A DNA stretch of 64,000 nt from Cryptomeria japonica (Eukaryota > Streptophyta > Pinopsida > Cupressales > Cupressaceae): assembly GCF_030272615.1 (NCBI RefSeq), contig NC_081407.1, positions 267,353,574-267,417,573 on the forward strand, given 5' to 3'. Made by a program: the position numbers and the translations under genes. The notes under the pieces are model-generated. The model saw only the letters and a program-made list of their open reading frames with translations. It did no database searches and was not told where the DNA came from. Position 1 is the stretch's first letter, and the number at the start of each line of letters is the position of its first letter. Shown in pieces: positions 24,510 through 34,464 of the stretch.

Positions 24510-25295
24510 TTCTCAGGTTGAGAAGAAATGAGTCTCTGAGTTGAGTCCAACTGAATTAATGATGATGGCTACTCAAAAATTACTGAAGGAAGGTACTGTG
24601 GATAAAGGATTAATTGATCAATCAGTCTTTGTATTGCACATATTATTACCTGACTGTCAGATTGAAGATGGAGCAAGCCCTTTCAGTAAGCTCAAGACTC
24701 TAACAGAGCACATATCAAACAATTTTCAATCTTTGACAGACTGACAGGCTTTGGACAATTTCACAGTAGCAAAATCAGCTTAAAAAGATAGGGAAGAAGA
24801 AAATTGAGGATAAACTTATCCCTATAGAGGTTTGTTTAAAATAATGTACAAATATCTACAGAGTGTGTTGTAACATAGAAAGTCTTACAACTAATGTAGA
24901 TAGCAAATTGAAGGAGTTATATGATAAGATGGCTAAAATTGCTAACTCTTTTGATGGATTGACTACACTAACCACATCTGTTGATGGACAAATTTTGTCC
25001 TTGGAGAACCAATTTTTTTGCTTTTGAGAAGGAGAGAGATAAAATAATGAGGAGAGCAAGAAATCTAAGAGGATTGGTAAGTCCTAGACTTGATTCATTG
25101 GGTGTTCACAAGAAAGAGTGCTTGGATATGATAGCTAAATTCACATCGATAGATATCCAAGAGAAAGAAACACTTGCCCACTTACTAAGTGGACTTGCAT
25201 CTATTTCTGATACCTTTAAATCAGGCTGGGATACATATCTTCAGTTATTGCAGAAGGCATACTCGGAAATCCTAAAGATGACAAAGATCCAGTGA
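24510..25295 (+). pseudogene. Unknown second ORF of element B (part 2)
   Basis: Once the GACAC duplication is counted once, the frame left at 22692 continues here (DTSQVEKK), then meets a TGA at about 24528. Later frames encode helical, coiled-coil-like sequence at 24541-24744 and 24981-25295 (ERDKIMRRARNLRGLVS). It is decayed and of unknown function. 25296-25465 is untranslated. Confidence 0.5.
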
Positions 25296-25462
25296 AACTA
25301 ATAGCATTCTTTTATTTTTTCACCGGTCTTTGGCATTAATGTCAAAGGGGGAGTATGTTCATATGTGAAAAATATCAGGGAACACATTTCAGATGGAGTA
25401 TATAGCTCAGGGGGAGCATATCGACAGGGAATCCATTTTTCACATGAGTGTTGCCATCAATG

Positions 25463-25476
25463 CCAAAGGGGGAGAT
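25463..25476 (+). promoter_or_regulatory. PPT of element B
   Basis: CAAAGGGGGAGAT directly precedes the TGTTGG of the 3' LTR. Confidence 0.88.
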
Positions 25477-26383
25477 TGTTGGCAATTGACACTCATTGTA
25501 TTCATTTTGTTATCATTGATGGCAACAAGATATTATGGAAGTCATAAACCGACACTAGGAAGCATATACCGACAGATACCAGCTTTGGAGCATTCAGGGC
25601 TACACCGACACCGACATCAACACTTCTTTGGAAGCCGACATCAAGGAGGATTTACTTAAATCATTTTGTAATTAATATTGTTAAGGCTGACATTTTTGTA
25701 AATGTATTGTAAGCCGACATAAGGCATATCATTTGTAATAAGTATAGGTTAGTCTGCTAGGTTATTTTTGTAAAAAAAAAAGAAGACATATGATACATGT
25801 GGATATAGGAGAATATAGCAGAACTGTATGATGCGAAATATATGTATGGAGATAATTTTGTATGCAAATTCTATATCATGCAATGATCTGTATATATCTT
25901 GAAAAACATTCTTGGAGGAGAAGAGATACCGGTAGCAGTTCAGAGTTTATGAACCGGTACAGAGCATAACCGGGTCCAGAACTCTATTTGGCATAACAGA
26001 TGCATTCTTGAGTTCATTTTCAGTAATTTACTTTGGCAGAAAGCTTGTAGTCAATGAGGCTCTTTGGTGATTAGCAGTATGCTCTAGGAAATGTGCCTTC
26101 CTGCAAATGCAGGCCCCTATTATATGTAATATCTTTTCATATGGCCAGTGAACTGATATTGCGGGTCACAAATCCCACCATGGTTTTTCCTCATTGAGGT
26201 TTTCCACGTATAAATTTTGTGTCATGGTGTTCATTTATGTGGATGGTTTATTTTCTTCTTGTTATATGCTTATTTGTTTACCGGTATATATATGCATGGT
26301 CTAGAAAGTTAAAAAAATTTCATTCTGACATAACACTGATTCACCCCCCCCCCCCTCCCTCTCAGTGTTCTTGGATCCCAACG
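25477..26383 (+). repeat. 3' LTR of element B
   Basis: It is a direct repeat of 17871-18767 and ends CCCAACG instead of CCCAACA, a terminal A-to-G change. Many substitutions and small indels distinguish the two LTRs, so element B is older than A and C. Confidence 0.9.
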
Positions 26384-26388
26384 GGAGT

Positions 26389-26647
26389 GCCTTTTTCAGC
26401 AGTGTGGATCAATTCACCACCTTTGGAGGGGGTAACCTTTAGCATTGACATGGGGACACTTGAGCAGTTTTTAGAGATTCCATTTATCATGAGTTTTTTT
26501 CCTACATCTTCCCTTCATGATTGGGGAGACATCATGGATACACTTTTGGTTTTGTTTCTTCCCAAGGGAGGAACGTTTTTCGACGTTCGTGGAGAATTTT
26601 CTTCATTAATCTTCGAGCTTCTACCATTGGTGCAGATTCCACATTGA
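26389..26647 (+). pseudogene. Unknown acidic ORF of the Copia-like element (part 2)
   Basis: It is the continuation of 17170-17870 past element B. Counting the GGAGT duplication once, the codon split at the junction is made whole and the frame stays open to a TGA at 26645-26647. This part encodes a mixed hydrophobic segment (PTSSLHDWGDIMDTLLVLF) of no recognised family. About 300 bp of untranslated sequence follows before the PPT. Confidence 0.65.
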
Positions 26648-26950
26648 GGGGGGGCTACTTGGTCTCTCTTATTCTCTCATGTGGAGGGGACTTTTTCCTC
26701 ACATGGGGTTTTGTTCCTCACACACTTCTATGAGAGTTCTCTTGTATAGTTTTCATATTTCTTTTTTTTGGGGGGTGGGGGGGTTTCCCATTGGGTTTTT
26801 CTCTCTTTCCCCTCTTTATGAGAGATTTCATTGCATTGGTTTGTGTGCATTTGTATTTGTACATGGGTACCTAACATGGCCTAGTAGTCATGACCCATCT
26901 TGCACTACTTAGTTGCATTGTAGACTTAAGTGCATTCCCCTAAGTTGCAT

Positions 26951-26961
26951 TTAAGGGGGGG
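26951..26961 (+). promoter_or_regulatory. PPT of the Copia-like element
   Basis: TTAAGGGGGGG abuts the TGTTGG start of the 3' LTR. Confidence 0.88.
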
Positions 26962-27422
26962 TGTTGGTGTAATTAGTTATTCATGTTGGATATTATTACA
27001 CCTTACTTAAGTTTACTTAGGTAAATGCATATCATAGTAGTTTGGGTATGAGACACTTGGGTGTTTGTGCCACATTGGGATAGCGTGTGTAGGATAATTT
27101 CCACCTTTTGTGGTCTTATCTTGTTGTTACATTCCACATTCGGTGGGTGATCCACCTCATGTGGAATATTATATTGTTTCTCCTACCTACCACACCTATT
27201 TCCTACCTACCCTTCTTTCTCATTGAGCCACATGTCATGTTTGTGTGCTCACATATCCATATAGCCTTTCCTATATAAGCAGGCTCATATTCATTGTATG
27301 TATTGATTGATGATCCAATTGATCAGTAATTTCATCTTGATAGAATACAGTTTATTCCTATCATCTATTTTGTCTCTCTATTGTACTTTTCATTGAGCTC
27401 TTGATCTTGGCAAAATCTCACA
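26962..27422 (+). repeat. 3' LTR of the Copia-like element
   Basis: It is a direct repeat of 13875-14335, equal in length at 461 bp, with about 16 substitutions by eye (roughly 3.5%). This element is therefore older than elements A and C. Confidence 0.95.
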
Positions 27423-27427
27423 GATTT

Positions 27428-28678
27428 AATAATATGATCCACACTTGAACTGGCATTCTCTCTCTCATGTGTTGTTTTGTGTTGTTTCGATATTGTTGCA
27501 CGGTTCCGATTGTCCTCATTGAGGGTCCTCCTCACCGTATCTGCACCATTTTCAATAGAAACCCATTAAACAATAGTGTCAGCTATGTCTTGGATAATAT
27601 ATTCACCCTAGAAAACCAAAGGAAGATAAATAAAAAAAAATATGAACCCGAATAACACCCATATTCACTTTGGTAGCATCAAAGCTAGTAGTCCATCTAG
27701 TCAAATGAAGATAGCTCCTACCAAGGAACTAGGAACCTCCTTGAAGAAGTTATATACAATCCTTTATGGATTGAGATGAGAAGAGGAGGTAACCATTAAA
27801 CATAGTTGTAAAATGAAGTCCAAAAATATACCGACAATTGGTCACCTAGCTAAGATAACATCAATGTTTGGCCTAGGTATCTAAAGAATCTACCAAGGAG
27901 GGTAAATTACAAACTAGTAGAGGCTCTTTTCAAGGAACATTACCCATCCCTACATAGAAAAATTGACTCACACATAGGAGAGAGGGAGCATTGATAGGAA
28001 GAGGAATCAGAGCCACCTTCCAGGGAGGAAACCTTGTACTAAAGCCCACATCAAGACACTTGGAAGGCTCAACATCATCATCTCATGTACCATTACAGAG
28101 GAAATTATGAGATCCAAGATCAACATAGGAGAAGAAGCGGGAATAACATAATCATTATTTTTATTCAACAGGGGGGATCCACATCACCCCCAACATTGTA
28201 AAAAGGTGAACTCTCAATATACAAAGGAGTATGAGACTCATTATGTATAGGTTTAGTTGAGGGTAGCAGGAGAGCACTCCTAAGTGATCTACTAAGGTCA
28301 CATGAACTTGGATCAAGGGGATACTTTCTCTAAGTAGCTTCCAACTAAAAAACTAAGCATATTTGTGTAGATAGTTGTGTTTCTAGCCACAATGACAAAA
28401 ATGATATACCATCTTTGATCTCCTCCTTTGAGCGTCATCCAATAGAGAGCTTCAGCTTCCCCACACACACACTGGCTTCCTAGAAGGAATCTAGGAAAAT
28501 ATCAAGCAACATTCATCTTCCTCCTTGTCCCTAATATTCTCCCAAATGCCTAGATCCTCTTACTACAATTCAACTCATCATTGTCCTCATCATATCTTTC
28601 ATCATTGACCAAACCATCACAAGAGATATTGGCACTAGGGATTTTCTAGTCACGAAGGAGCCATGACCACTTGTTTAG
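27428..28678. other. Remainder of outer element, then unassigned sequence
   Basis: 27428 to about 27640 continues the outer chromovirus tail from 13874 (edge not determined). 27640-28678 has only short ORFs without domains, and I see no gene or repeat in it. Confidence 0.5.
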
Positions 28679-28697
28679 AAAATAGTTGATGGCTATT

Positions 28698-29516
28698 TGT
28701 TTATGGTGAAAATGGATACAATAATAACAAATATTGAAAGGCTAAATGAATTCAACCACCAAACCCTAGCCTAACAATCAACAAAGATCCACCATAACAT
28801 ATGAAGATTACCTAAGACAATGCAAATCAAATGAAATCACAAAGATTATACCATCACATGTCCAATAGGGTTTTGATCTCCATTCTTCCTATCTCCATTG
28901 ATCTTGCTTGATATATTTGCTCTCAGATTTTATATGCACAAGAGCTCAACAAAGAACGGAATGTGGTTGCAAGTAGGATCGTAGTGTAGTCAAGTCCTCC
29001 AAATTGTCGATTAGGTCATTAGAATGCTTGATTAGCATGAGTGATTAGGATGCATAGAATGATTAGGGTTTGACAATGAAGAAAGCATCTTCTTAAATAG
29101 AAGACACAATATGAAATGGAGGGATAAGATTGAGAGGTGTAAAAAGGAGGTCGGCTATGATTAGAGGGTAGGTAAAAGAAATACCAAAATAATGAAAGAG
29201 GTAGGTAGTGTAGGAATTAAGAGATGAATGACATGTGTCATGTGTAGAAAAAGCTAATGAATTAATTAAATAAATAAGGATTTATTTAATTAATAGAAGA
29301 AGTAGGATAATTAAATAAATAAATATTTATTTAATTTAGGAAAATGATAATTTAAATAAATAAATGTATTTATTTAAATGAGAAATAAGGCTAGAAGAGT
29401 ATAAATGAATTAATTAAATAAATAAAGATTTATTTAATTAATAGAAGAATTAGGCTTAAATAATTAAATAAATAAAATATTTATTTAATTAGCTTGGACA
29501 ATTTTAGGTGTCTACA
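28698..29516 (-). repeat. 3' LTR of element C (819 bp)
   Basis: It runs from TGTTTATGGTGAAAATGG to TTTTAGGTGTCTACA. A minus-strand TATA-like CTATTTAAG is at 29092-29100. The part from 29266 is an AT palindrome array. Confidence 0.96.
29266..29500. repeat. Five tandem AT palindromes in LTR C (3' copy)
   Basis: Five near-perfect inverted repeats of about 30-36 bp stand in a row, e.g. AATTAAATAAATAAGG paired with TTTATTTAATTAAT. GA-rich spacers of about 15 bp separate them. They lie in U3 upstream of the TATA-like box. Confidence 0.85.
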
Positions 29517-29530
29517 TTTTGCCCCTCTTT
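29517..29530 (-). promoter_or_regulatory. PPT of element C
   Basis: On the minus strand it reads AAAGAGGGGCAAAA directly before the 3' LTR. Confidence 0.8.
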
Positions 29531-29761
29531 GAGACAATGCGGCTTGTCGCGTTGTTTCAAAGAAGATAAGATGAACTGATACAGAGTTGCCCCAGTATGG
29601 GAATGATATGCCCCCTCGAGAGATTGGATGAAAAAGTCTGGAAAGATTGCAGACAATCTCTCGATAAGAAAGAAAGGCTAGAATGGAATGGTCGGATAAA
29701 GTGACAAAGTCACGGGATAATGAAGACTGACTCGGGAAATGAAGTCGAGGGCTAGGGTAGG

Positions 29762-29768
29762 CTATAAG
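29762..29768 (+). promoter_or_regulatory. TATA-like box of the antisense PMD gene
   Basis: CTATAAG is 94 bp upstream of the ATG at 29862. The interval is C/A-rich as in plant leaders. No other candidate stands out; activity is not shown. Confidence 0.4.
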
Positions 29769-30045
29769 ATAGACCACGGGCAAAAGACATCCTCATTGTC
29801 ATCTACACCTTCACGAGATCACAGTGCAGAGCGAGAAAAAGAGCAGCAGCAGTCAGCAGCGATGGCTTTCGTACACAGATTCGACCGTGTTCGTCGATTT
29901 CAAAGGCCAGCAGAGGCAGGAGAGCCGGTAAGTACCACCAAACCTCCTCGTACTTTGACGCATTCAATTTTGTCATTAATGCATGCTAGTTAGCAATAAA
30001 TGCGCTTAGGAATAGGACACCAAAAAAAATGCAAAAACGTGCAAC

Positions 30046-30293
30046 CGCGTCTGTGTCGGTGCCAGGCGCGTCTATATCCGCCAGGTGCGTATGTGTCGGT
30101 GCCAGGTGCGTCTGCGTCTGGAACCGCGTTTGTGCTTGATGCAGGCGCGTTTATGTCCTGTAGGGGCGTTTATGTTCCAAAGTCGCGTCTGTGAGTAATT
30201 TAGGTGCGTTTATGTCAAACAAGCGCGTCTGCGTTGTACAGGCGCGTCTATGCAGTCAAGAGGCGCGTTTGTGAGTTTAAAGTGCGTTTATGT
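30046..30293 (+). repeat. 13-unit ~20-bp GCGCGTCTGTG array in the intron
   Basis: Units start near 30046, 30066, 30085, 30106, 30125, 30144, 30164, 30184, 30203, 30223, 30242, 30262 and 30282. The core is GYGCGTYTRTG with variable 8-10 bp between cores. It is the reverse complement of the motif in the element's leader at 42497-42775 and 44008-44265. Confidence 0.9.
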
Positions 30294-30332
30294 TTGAAAA
30301 TGCATGGTTTTTAGTCTTCTAGGTCAAATCGG

Positions 30333-30699
30333 CAGTTCTGTGATGAACATACGCTGTCGATTGGATAAGCTGCTGAGAGGATACACTCAAGCAGGTCCTC
30401 TAGGAAGACTAGGATAGATCAAGGCACTTTGTGATGAACAAGGAGCACCAAGATAGAGTACTTTGTGATGAACAGGGAATACCCAAAGGATGAGGAGCAC
30501 TTTGTGATGAACAGGGAGTGCTAAATGTGAGTAACACTTTGTGATGAACAGGGAATGTCACACACGTAGTACTTTGTGATGAACAGGGAGTACTACTAGG
30601 ATAGATAGCAACACTTTGTGATGAACAGTGAGTGTCACTAGGATAGATAACCATATGCATTTAGATAGCAAGTAGCATTTTGTGATGAACAGTGAATGC
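30333..30699 (+). repeat. Eight-unit hairpin array with covarying stems in the intron
   Basis: Each unit has the loop TTGTGATGAACAGGG (or close variants) flanked by complementary arms that differ between units. Perfect stems: AGCACT/AGTGCT (30496-30522), GTAGTACT/AGTACTAC (30566-30596), ACACT/AGTGT (30611-30635), GCATT/AATGC (30675-30699). One mismatch each: 30458-30482 and 30534-30558. Two mismatches: 30423-30449. The first unit (30331-30358) is the most divergent. Confidence 0.85.
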
Positions 30700-32714
30700 C
30701 ATGATGACTGACATGATTGATTGTTTGACTGCAGGAGTATCTGCCTATGCTAGAGTCACGGGAGAGGTTCCCATCCACACAGAGATTGCGACCAGAGTTG
30801 TCGTTTCAGGATAGAGCTGCCATTGAGGAGATGGGATTGAGACATGTATTATATGTGCCTGAGTTTCGGGCAAACATGGGTTTGCTGACTGCGCTGGCGG
30901 AGAGATGGCACTCCGAGACTTGCACTTTTCATTTGCCGATGGGGGAGATGACAGTGACCCTCGAGGATGTCTACAGGATATTGCATATACCGATCGATGG
31001 AGAGTTGATCCCATACGATCGAGATGGAGACCGAGAGGCGCTGAGATGGGTGTTCCAGGATCCCGGGCTAGAGATGAGAGCAGGGCATGTGGCATGGGAT
31101 ACCATGACTGCGATAGGGTTAGCTTTGCCAGCTGTGATTGGAGGAGTTATCAGTGGTTTCCTGTATCCAGACAGGGCTACACGGGGGTTGGCAGTTGGCT
31201 GGGGAGGAGCACTGGAGACATTGGTGACTGAGCACACCAAATATGCATGGGGTCCCTGTGTCTTGGCACATCTGTATTATGAGCTGCACCAGTTCGTCTA
31301 CCATGGATCAGTGGGACTGGGTTGTGGAGTGACACTGCTACAGGTGTGGGCATATGAGCATCTGCCTATCACACGGCCGATACACTTTAGAGGCAGGGGT
31401 CACAGACGGAGTTTTGTTCATTTATACGATATGATCACTTCACAGCCTCGGATTGGCAGGTTAGAGCACTGGAGGCGTGTGATAGATGACATTGATATGG
31501 TCATCTGGAGGCCGTACCTGGGGTGCGAGGAGTGGGAGGATGACGCAGTGGAGCTGCCATATACATTCAGGAGCAGATATCTGATTGGGCGGATGCCCTA
31601 CATACTGGAGAGACAGCTTGTGGACAGGGTAGACAGACAGTTTGGCAGGATCCAGCGGATGCCATGAGGCTCGGGTATGTATGCCCGCACAGTCAGGGAT
31701 CAAGCGCAGTTCGGACCGCTGTTGTCGTATGATCAGGCAGTTACATAGCTGGCAGAGATGATACCCCTACCCTGGGATATGTGGCCAGAGATTGAGGATG
31801 CAGGTATGGATGCAGAGTATACAGCTTACTGGGCGGAGCATCCATTCCCTCGCCTGACAGATCCAGGGGAGCTACTGGATGGAGATGGAGGAGGAGATGA
31901 TGATGGTGGGGGTGATGGGGGTAGAGGTCGACGGCAGCGGAGGGGAGTAGTTGGGGAGAGGAGGGTGGCACCTCGGAGGGAGGGTGGACAGGAGGGACAG
32001 GCCCAGGTGGTAAGGGGTCACGGTGGAGTGCCCCTGCAGGTACCAGCAGCACAGGGTCTTAGAGCATAGGGACCGAGACAGGGACAGGTGCCAGTATAGG
32101 CACAGGGACAGAGACAGGTGCAGGTACCCAGGCATGCACAAAGACAGGTACCTGTTCAGGCACCGAGACAGGTACAGGGGCAGATACAGGGGCAGGCACC
32201 CGCAGAGGGAGAGCCACAGGCAGAGGCTGAGGGTGGGGATCCTAAGGAGGATGAGCTGCTGGAGCTGAGGGAGATCTGCCAGGGCCAGGCGGATGAGATC
32301 CAGGAGTTGGAGAGGGAGAGGGATCGGCTCAGGATCAGGCTCAGAGATACTGAGCGGGAGAGAGACCAGGCTATCCAGCGTTATACGGAGGCCGAGACAG
32401 CTCTGAGGGTGGGGAGACAGGTTCCAGAGGACGCAAGGGCAGGCTACGCATATGTCTTGTGAGCCAGAGAGGACATAGGCTACTGGAGGGACCTGTACTA
32501 TGGTGCAGTGCCAGTGGATCAGCAGGCGAGGAGCTTCCATAGACCATCGCGGATAGCGACGGCTACGGGAGGGAGCCGGAGGAGACAGGCATCGAGTGGT
32601 GGGGTCATGGGTCCTCCACCACCACCAGACAGGCAAGGTGATCCTGGAGCGGGTCCTTCTAGAGCTCAGACTCCGTCGAGGCCAGGCAGCTCCGAGGGAG
32701 GGAGTTCATCATAG

Positions 32715-34464
32715 CCATAGAGGGCTCCCTTGTATCAGTATATGTACCATTTTTGTATTGTAGACACCTGCGGGTGATTTTGTAACCATATGATTCTTTT
32801 GACATCATTGTATCATGACACATTTTGATTATATATGAGAGATGATTCATCTTTGCGGCAGCTACATGCATGTGTACCTTATGTGATGTATGTTTCTATG
32901 ATGTATGTTTTATGTGATGGATGCAAATATGCATATGATGCAATGCAATATTTTTGTTCTTTTATGTTTTATATGTGATGCATGATGCAAATGTGAATAT
33001 ATGTAATGCAAATGATTATTTACGTGATGAAAATGTAAGATGTGCTAACATGTGTTGTATGCAGGATGTGATGCAATTGTGATATCTAGATGTATGTATG
33101 AGATGCTTATATGTGGTAATGCAGGTGTAACTATATGAAATGCAAATGTTTTCGGTGTGTCATTATACTCAGTCATGTGATAGCGGGCTACGCGGACTCA
33201 AGAAGGACGGTGGAAGTCAATCAAGAAAGGGGGGCTGGAAGACAAAAGATATGAAAGTGAAAGAGCTTCTTGTGCGTTATCATCATTGAGCTTTATTATG
33301 GCAAGTAGGTTATGACAATCGAGGCATGAGTTCGACCCAGAAAGTCATTGTACCCATTTGCATGGAGATAAGACAGTCACAAACAAGGAATGCCCCAGTT
33401 CATACTAGACTCACAATGTCCTCATATCCTTGGACAAGTCATAGCATTACTAAAAGACAATCTACAGACAGCAAACAAAATAGGTGACGATACCCCATCC
33501 TCGCCTTTCTAGTCAAAGACATCCTGGAGATAGAATCTCTAGTCAAAGACATCCCGGAAAAGCTAAAAGACATGTCCCCAAAAAAAAAAGATAAAATCAA
33601 AAGAAAACCAAGACTCGACACCAACATCCACTGTAGTCCTCAAGTTTAGTGTCTCTTGTCACTTGTATAAGTCATGTTTGATTGTGGTCACAATGTTCAC
33701 TTTCACAGAAAGGATAGATTAACACTGAACCATATTGTTGTCTGAGTCTGTCAAAAGATTTGATTTGTTGAAGCCCATTGTTGCTGCTGTGTCTCATCTG
33801 AAACTGACTGAATCCATGAAACTAATACTTTATTGCGAAGAAGATGAAACTTTATTGTGGATCTGTGATGCAAATATTGCTTTATTGCAGATTGTGCGCG
33901 AATAGACTGGAAGAAGCTGGAAGAAACTGTACTCCTCAAAACATGTGACATTCTCAGTTCCACACCCATCACTAGACGTAGGATTTTGCCTTAGCCACAG
34001 ATAGGATCTGATTTATTATGGATGGAAAGGGACGTGAAAAGGGAGGTTTATTATGAATGGCTAACCAATCTTGGATAGATCAATAACAAGCCATGATGGG
34101 ACTGGGTAAGTTTATTATGAGTGAATAGGTTGTGAGTGTGTGCAAAGTGAAGGATGAAAGAGAATCCTGAAGGAGAGAGGAGCAAAGTCTCTACGCATGG
34201 CGCTGGTGACCCAGTTTTCACCATGGTACTTGCCTAGGGCGCCACCGAAGTGGTTTTCACCGTTGGACGAAATTATTTCTCTTTACTTTTTTCAAATTTT
34301 TTCAATTTTTTTGTGTCACAAGGCGCCTGTTTGCCAGGTTTTCACCAAGTAACGATTTTTTTGTTTTATAATTTTTTTTTTGTATTTGTGAATTTTTTTT
34401 ATTTTTTTGTATTTTTGAATTTTTTGAATTTTTTTGTATTTTTGAATTAGGATATTCCGACGAG
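32715..34464. other. Non-coding stretch between the convergent PMD and pol genes
   Basis: 32870-33160 is low-complexity, rich in ATGTGATGTATG and ATGCAAATATG words. 33160-34190 has no recognisable gene. 34200-34350 repeats GGTTTTCACC three times next to GGCGCC-like words. 34285-34450 is T-rich with repeated TTTTTTGTATTTTTGAA. Confidence 0.6.

Larger units (their letters stand above)
17871..26383 (+). mobile_element. Element B: non-autonomous LTR element with Gag and unknown second ORF
   Basis: It is nested in the Copia-like element with target duplications GGAGT (17866-17870 and 26384-26388). LTRs are 897 and 907 bp and clearly diverged (several percent). A degenerate PBS follows the 5' LTR and AAAGGGGGAGAT precedes the 3' LTR. 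The 6.7-kb interior encodes a coiled-coil and zinc-knuckle Gag, then a long unrecognised ORF, with a solo LTR inside. No protease, RT or integrase was found. PBS, PPT and LTR ends look Copia-like. Confidence 0.9.
13875..27422 (+). mobile_element. Copia-like element without integrase or RT (non-autonomous)
   Basis: It is bounded by perfect target duplications GATTT (13870-13874 and 27423-27427). Its two LTRs are each 461 bp and differ at roughly 16 positions by eye. A PBS follows the 5' LTR and a G-rich PPT precedes the 3' LTR. Without nested element B its length is about 5.0 kb. It encodes a Copia-type Gag and a protease, then an unfamiliar acidic ORF, and ends without integrase, RT or RNase H. 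It must have been copied with proteins supplied in trans. Confidence 0.93.
29928..30734 (+). other. Predicted intron of the antisense PMD gene
   Basis: GTAAGT donor, pyrimidine-rich GATTGATTGTTTGACTGCAG acceptor, phase 0. It contains two unlike tandem arrays (30046-30293 and 30333-30699) and nearly nothing else. Confidence 0.7.
29862..32714 (+). pseudogene. Antisense plant mobile domain (PMD) gene, two exons, decayed
   Basis: Exon 1 (29862-29927) encodes 22 residues starting MAFVHRFDRVRRF and ends at a consensus GTAAGT donor. The intron (29928-30734) ends TTTGACTGCAG. Exon 2 starts in phase at 30735, runs straight into the PMD and stays in one frame to a TAG at 32712, 682 codons in all. The PMD (about residues 45-330) shows FRANMGLLTALAERWH and the TLEDVYRILHIPIDG block typical of MAIN-like proteins. 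After it come a Gly/Asp and Arg-rich linker, Gln/Val/Pro-rich repeats, a Glu/Arg-rich coiled coil (about 32230-32420) and a Pro/Ser-rich tail. Five in-phase stops (31665, 31746, 32067, 32097, 32460) fit CGA-to-TGA or CAG-to-TAG changes. Host PMD proteins act in the nucleus in silencing and genome stability; the role inside retrotransposons is unknown. The protein could naturally end at 31665. Confidence 0.8.

Noticed and set aside
30331-30699. C/D-box snoRNA cluster (GTGATGA in each unit equals the C-box consensus, with a terminal stem)
   Set aside because: No CTGA D box lies before the 3' arm and the 15-nt loop is too short for a guide. The match to the C box is more likely part of a constant loop.
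30046-30699. CRISPR-like direct repeats with variable spacers
   Set aside because: Surroundings are a plant retrotransposon intron, repeats are imperfect and spacers are short and unequal; no cas genes exist.
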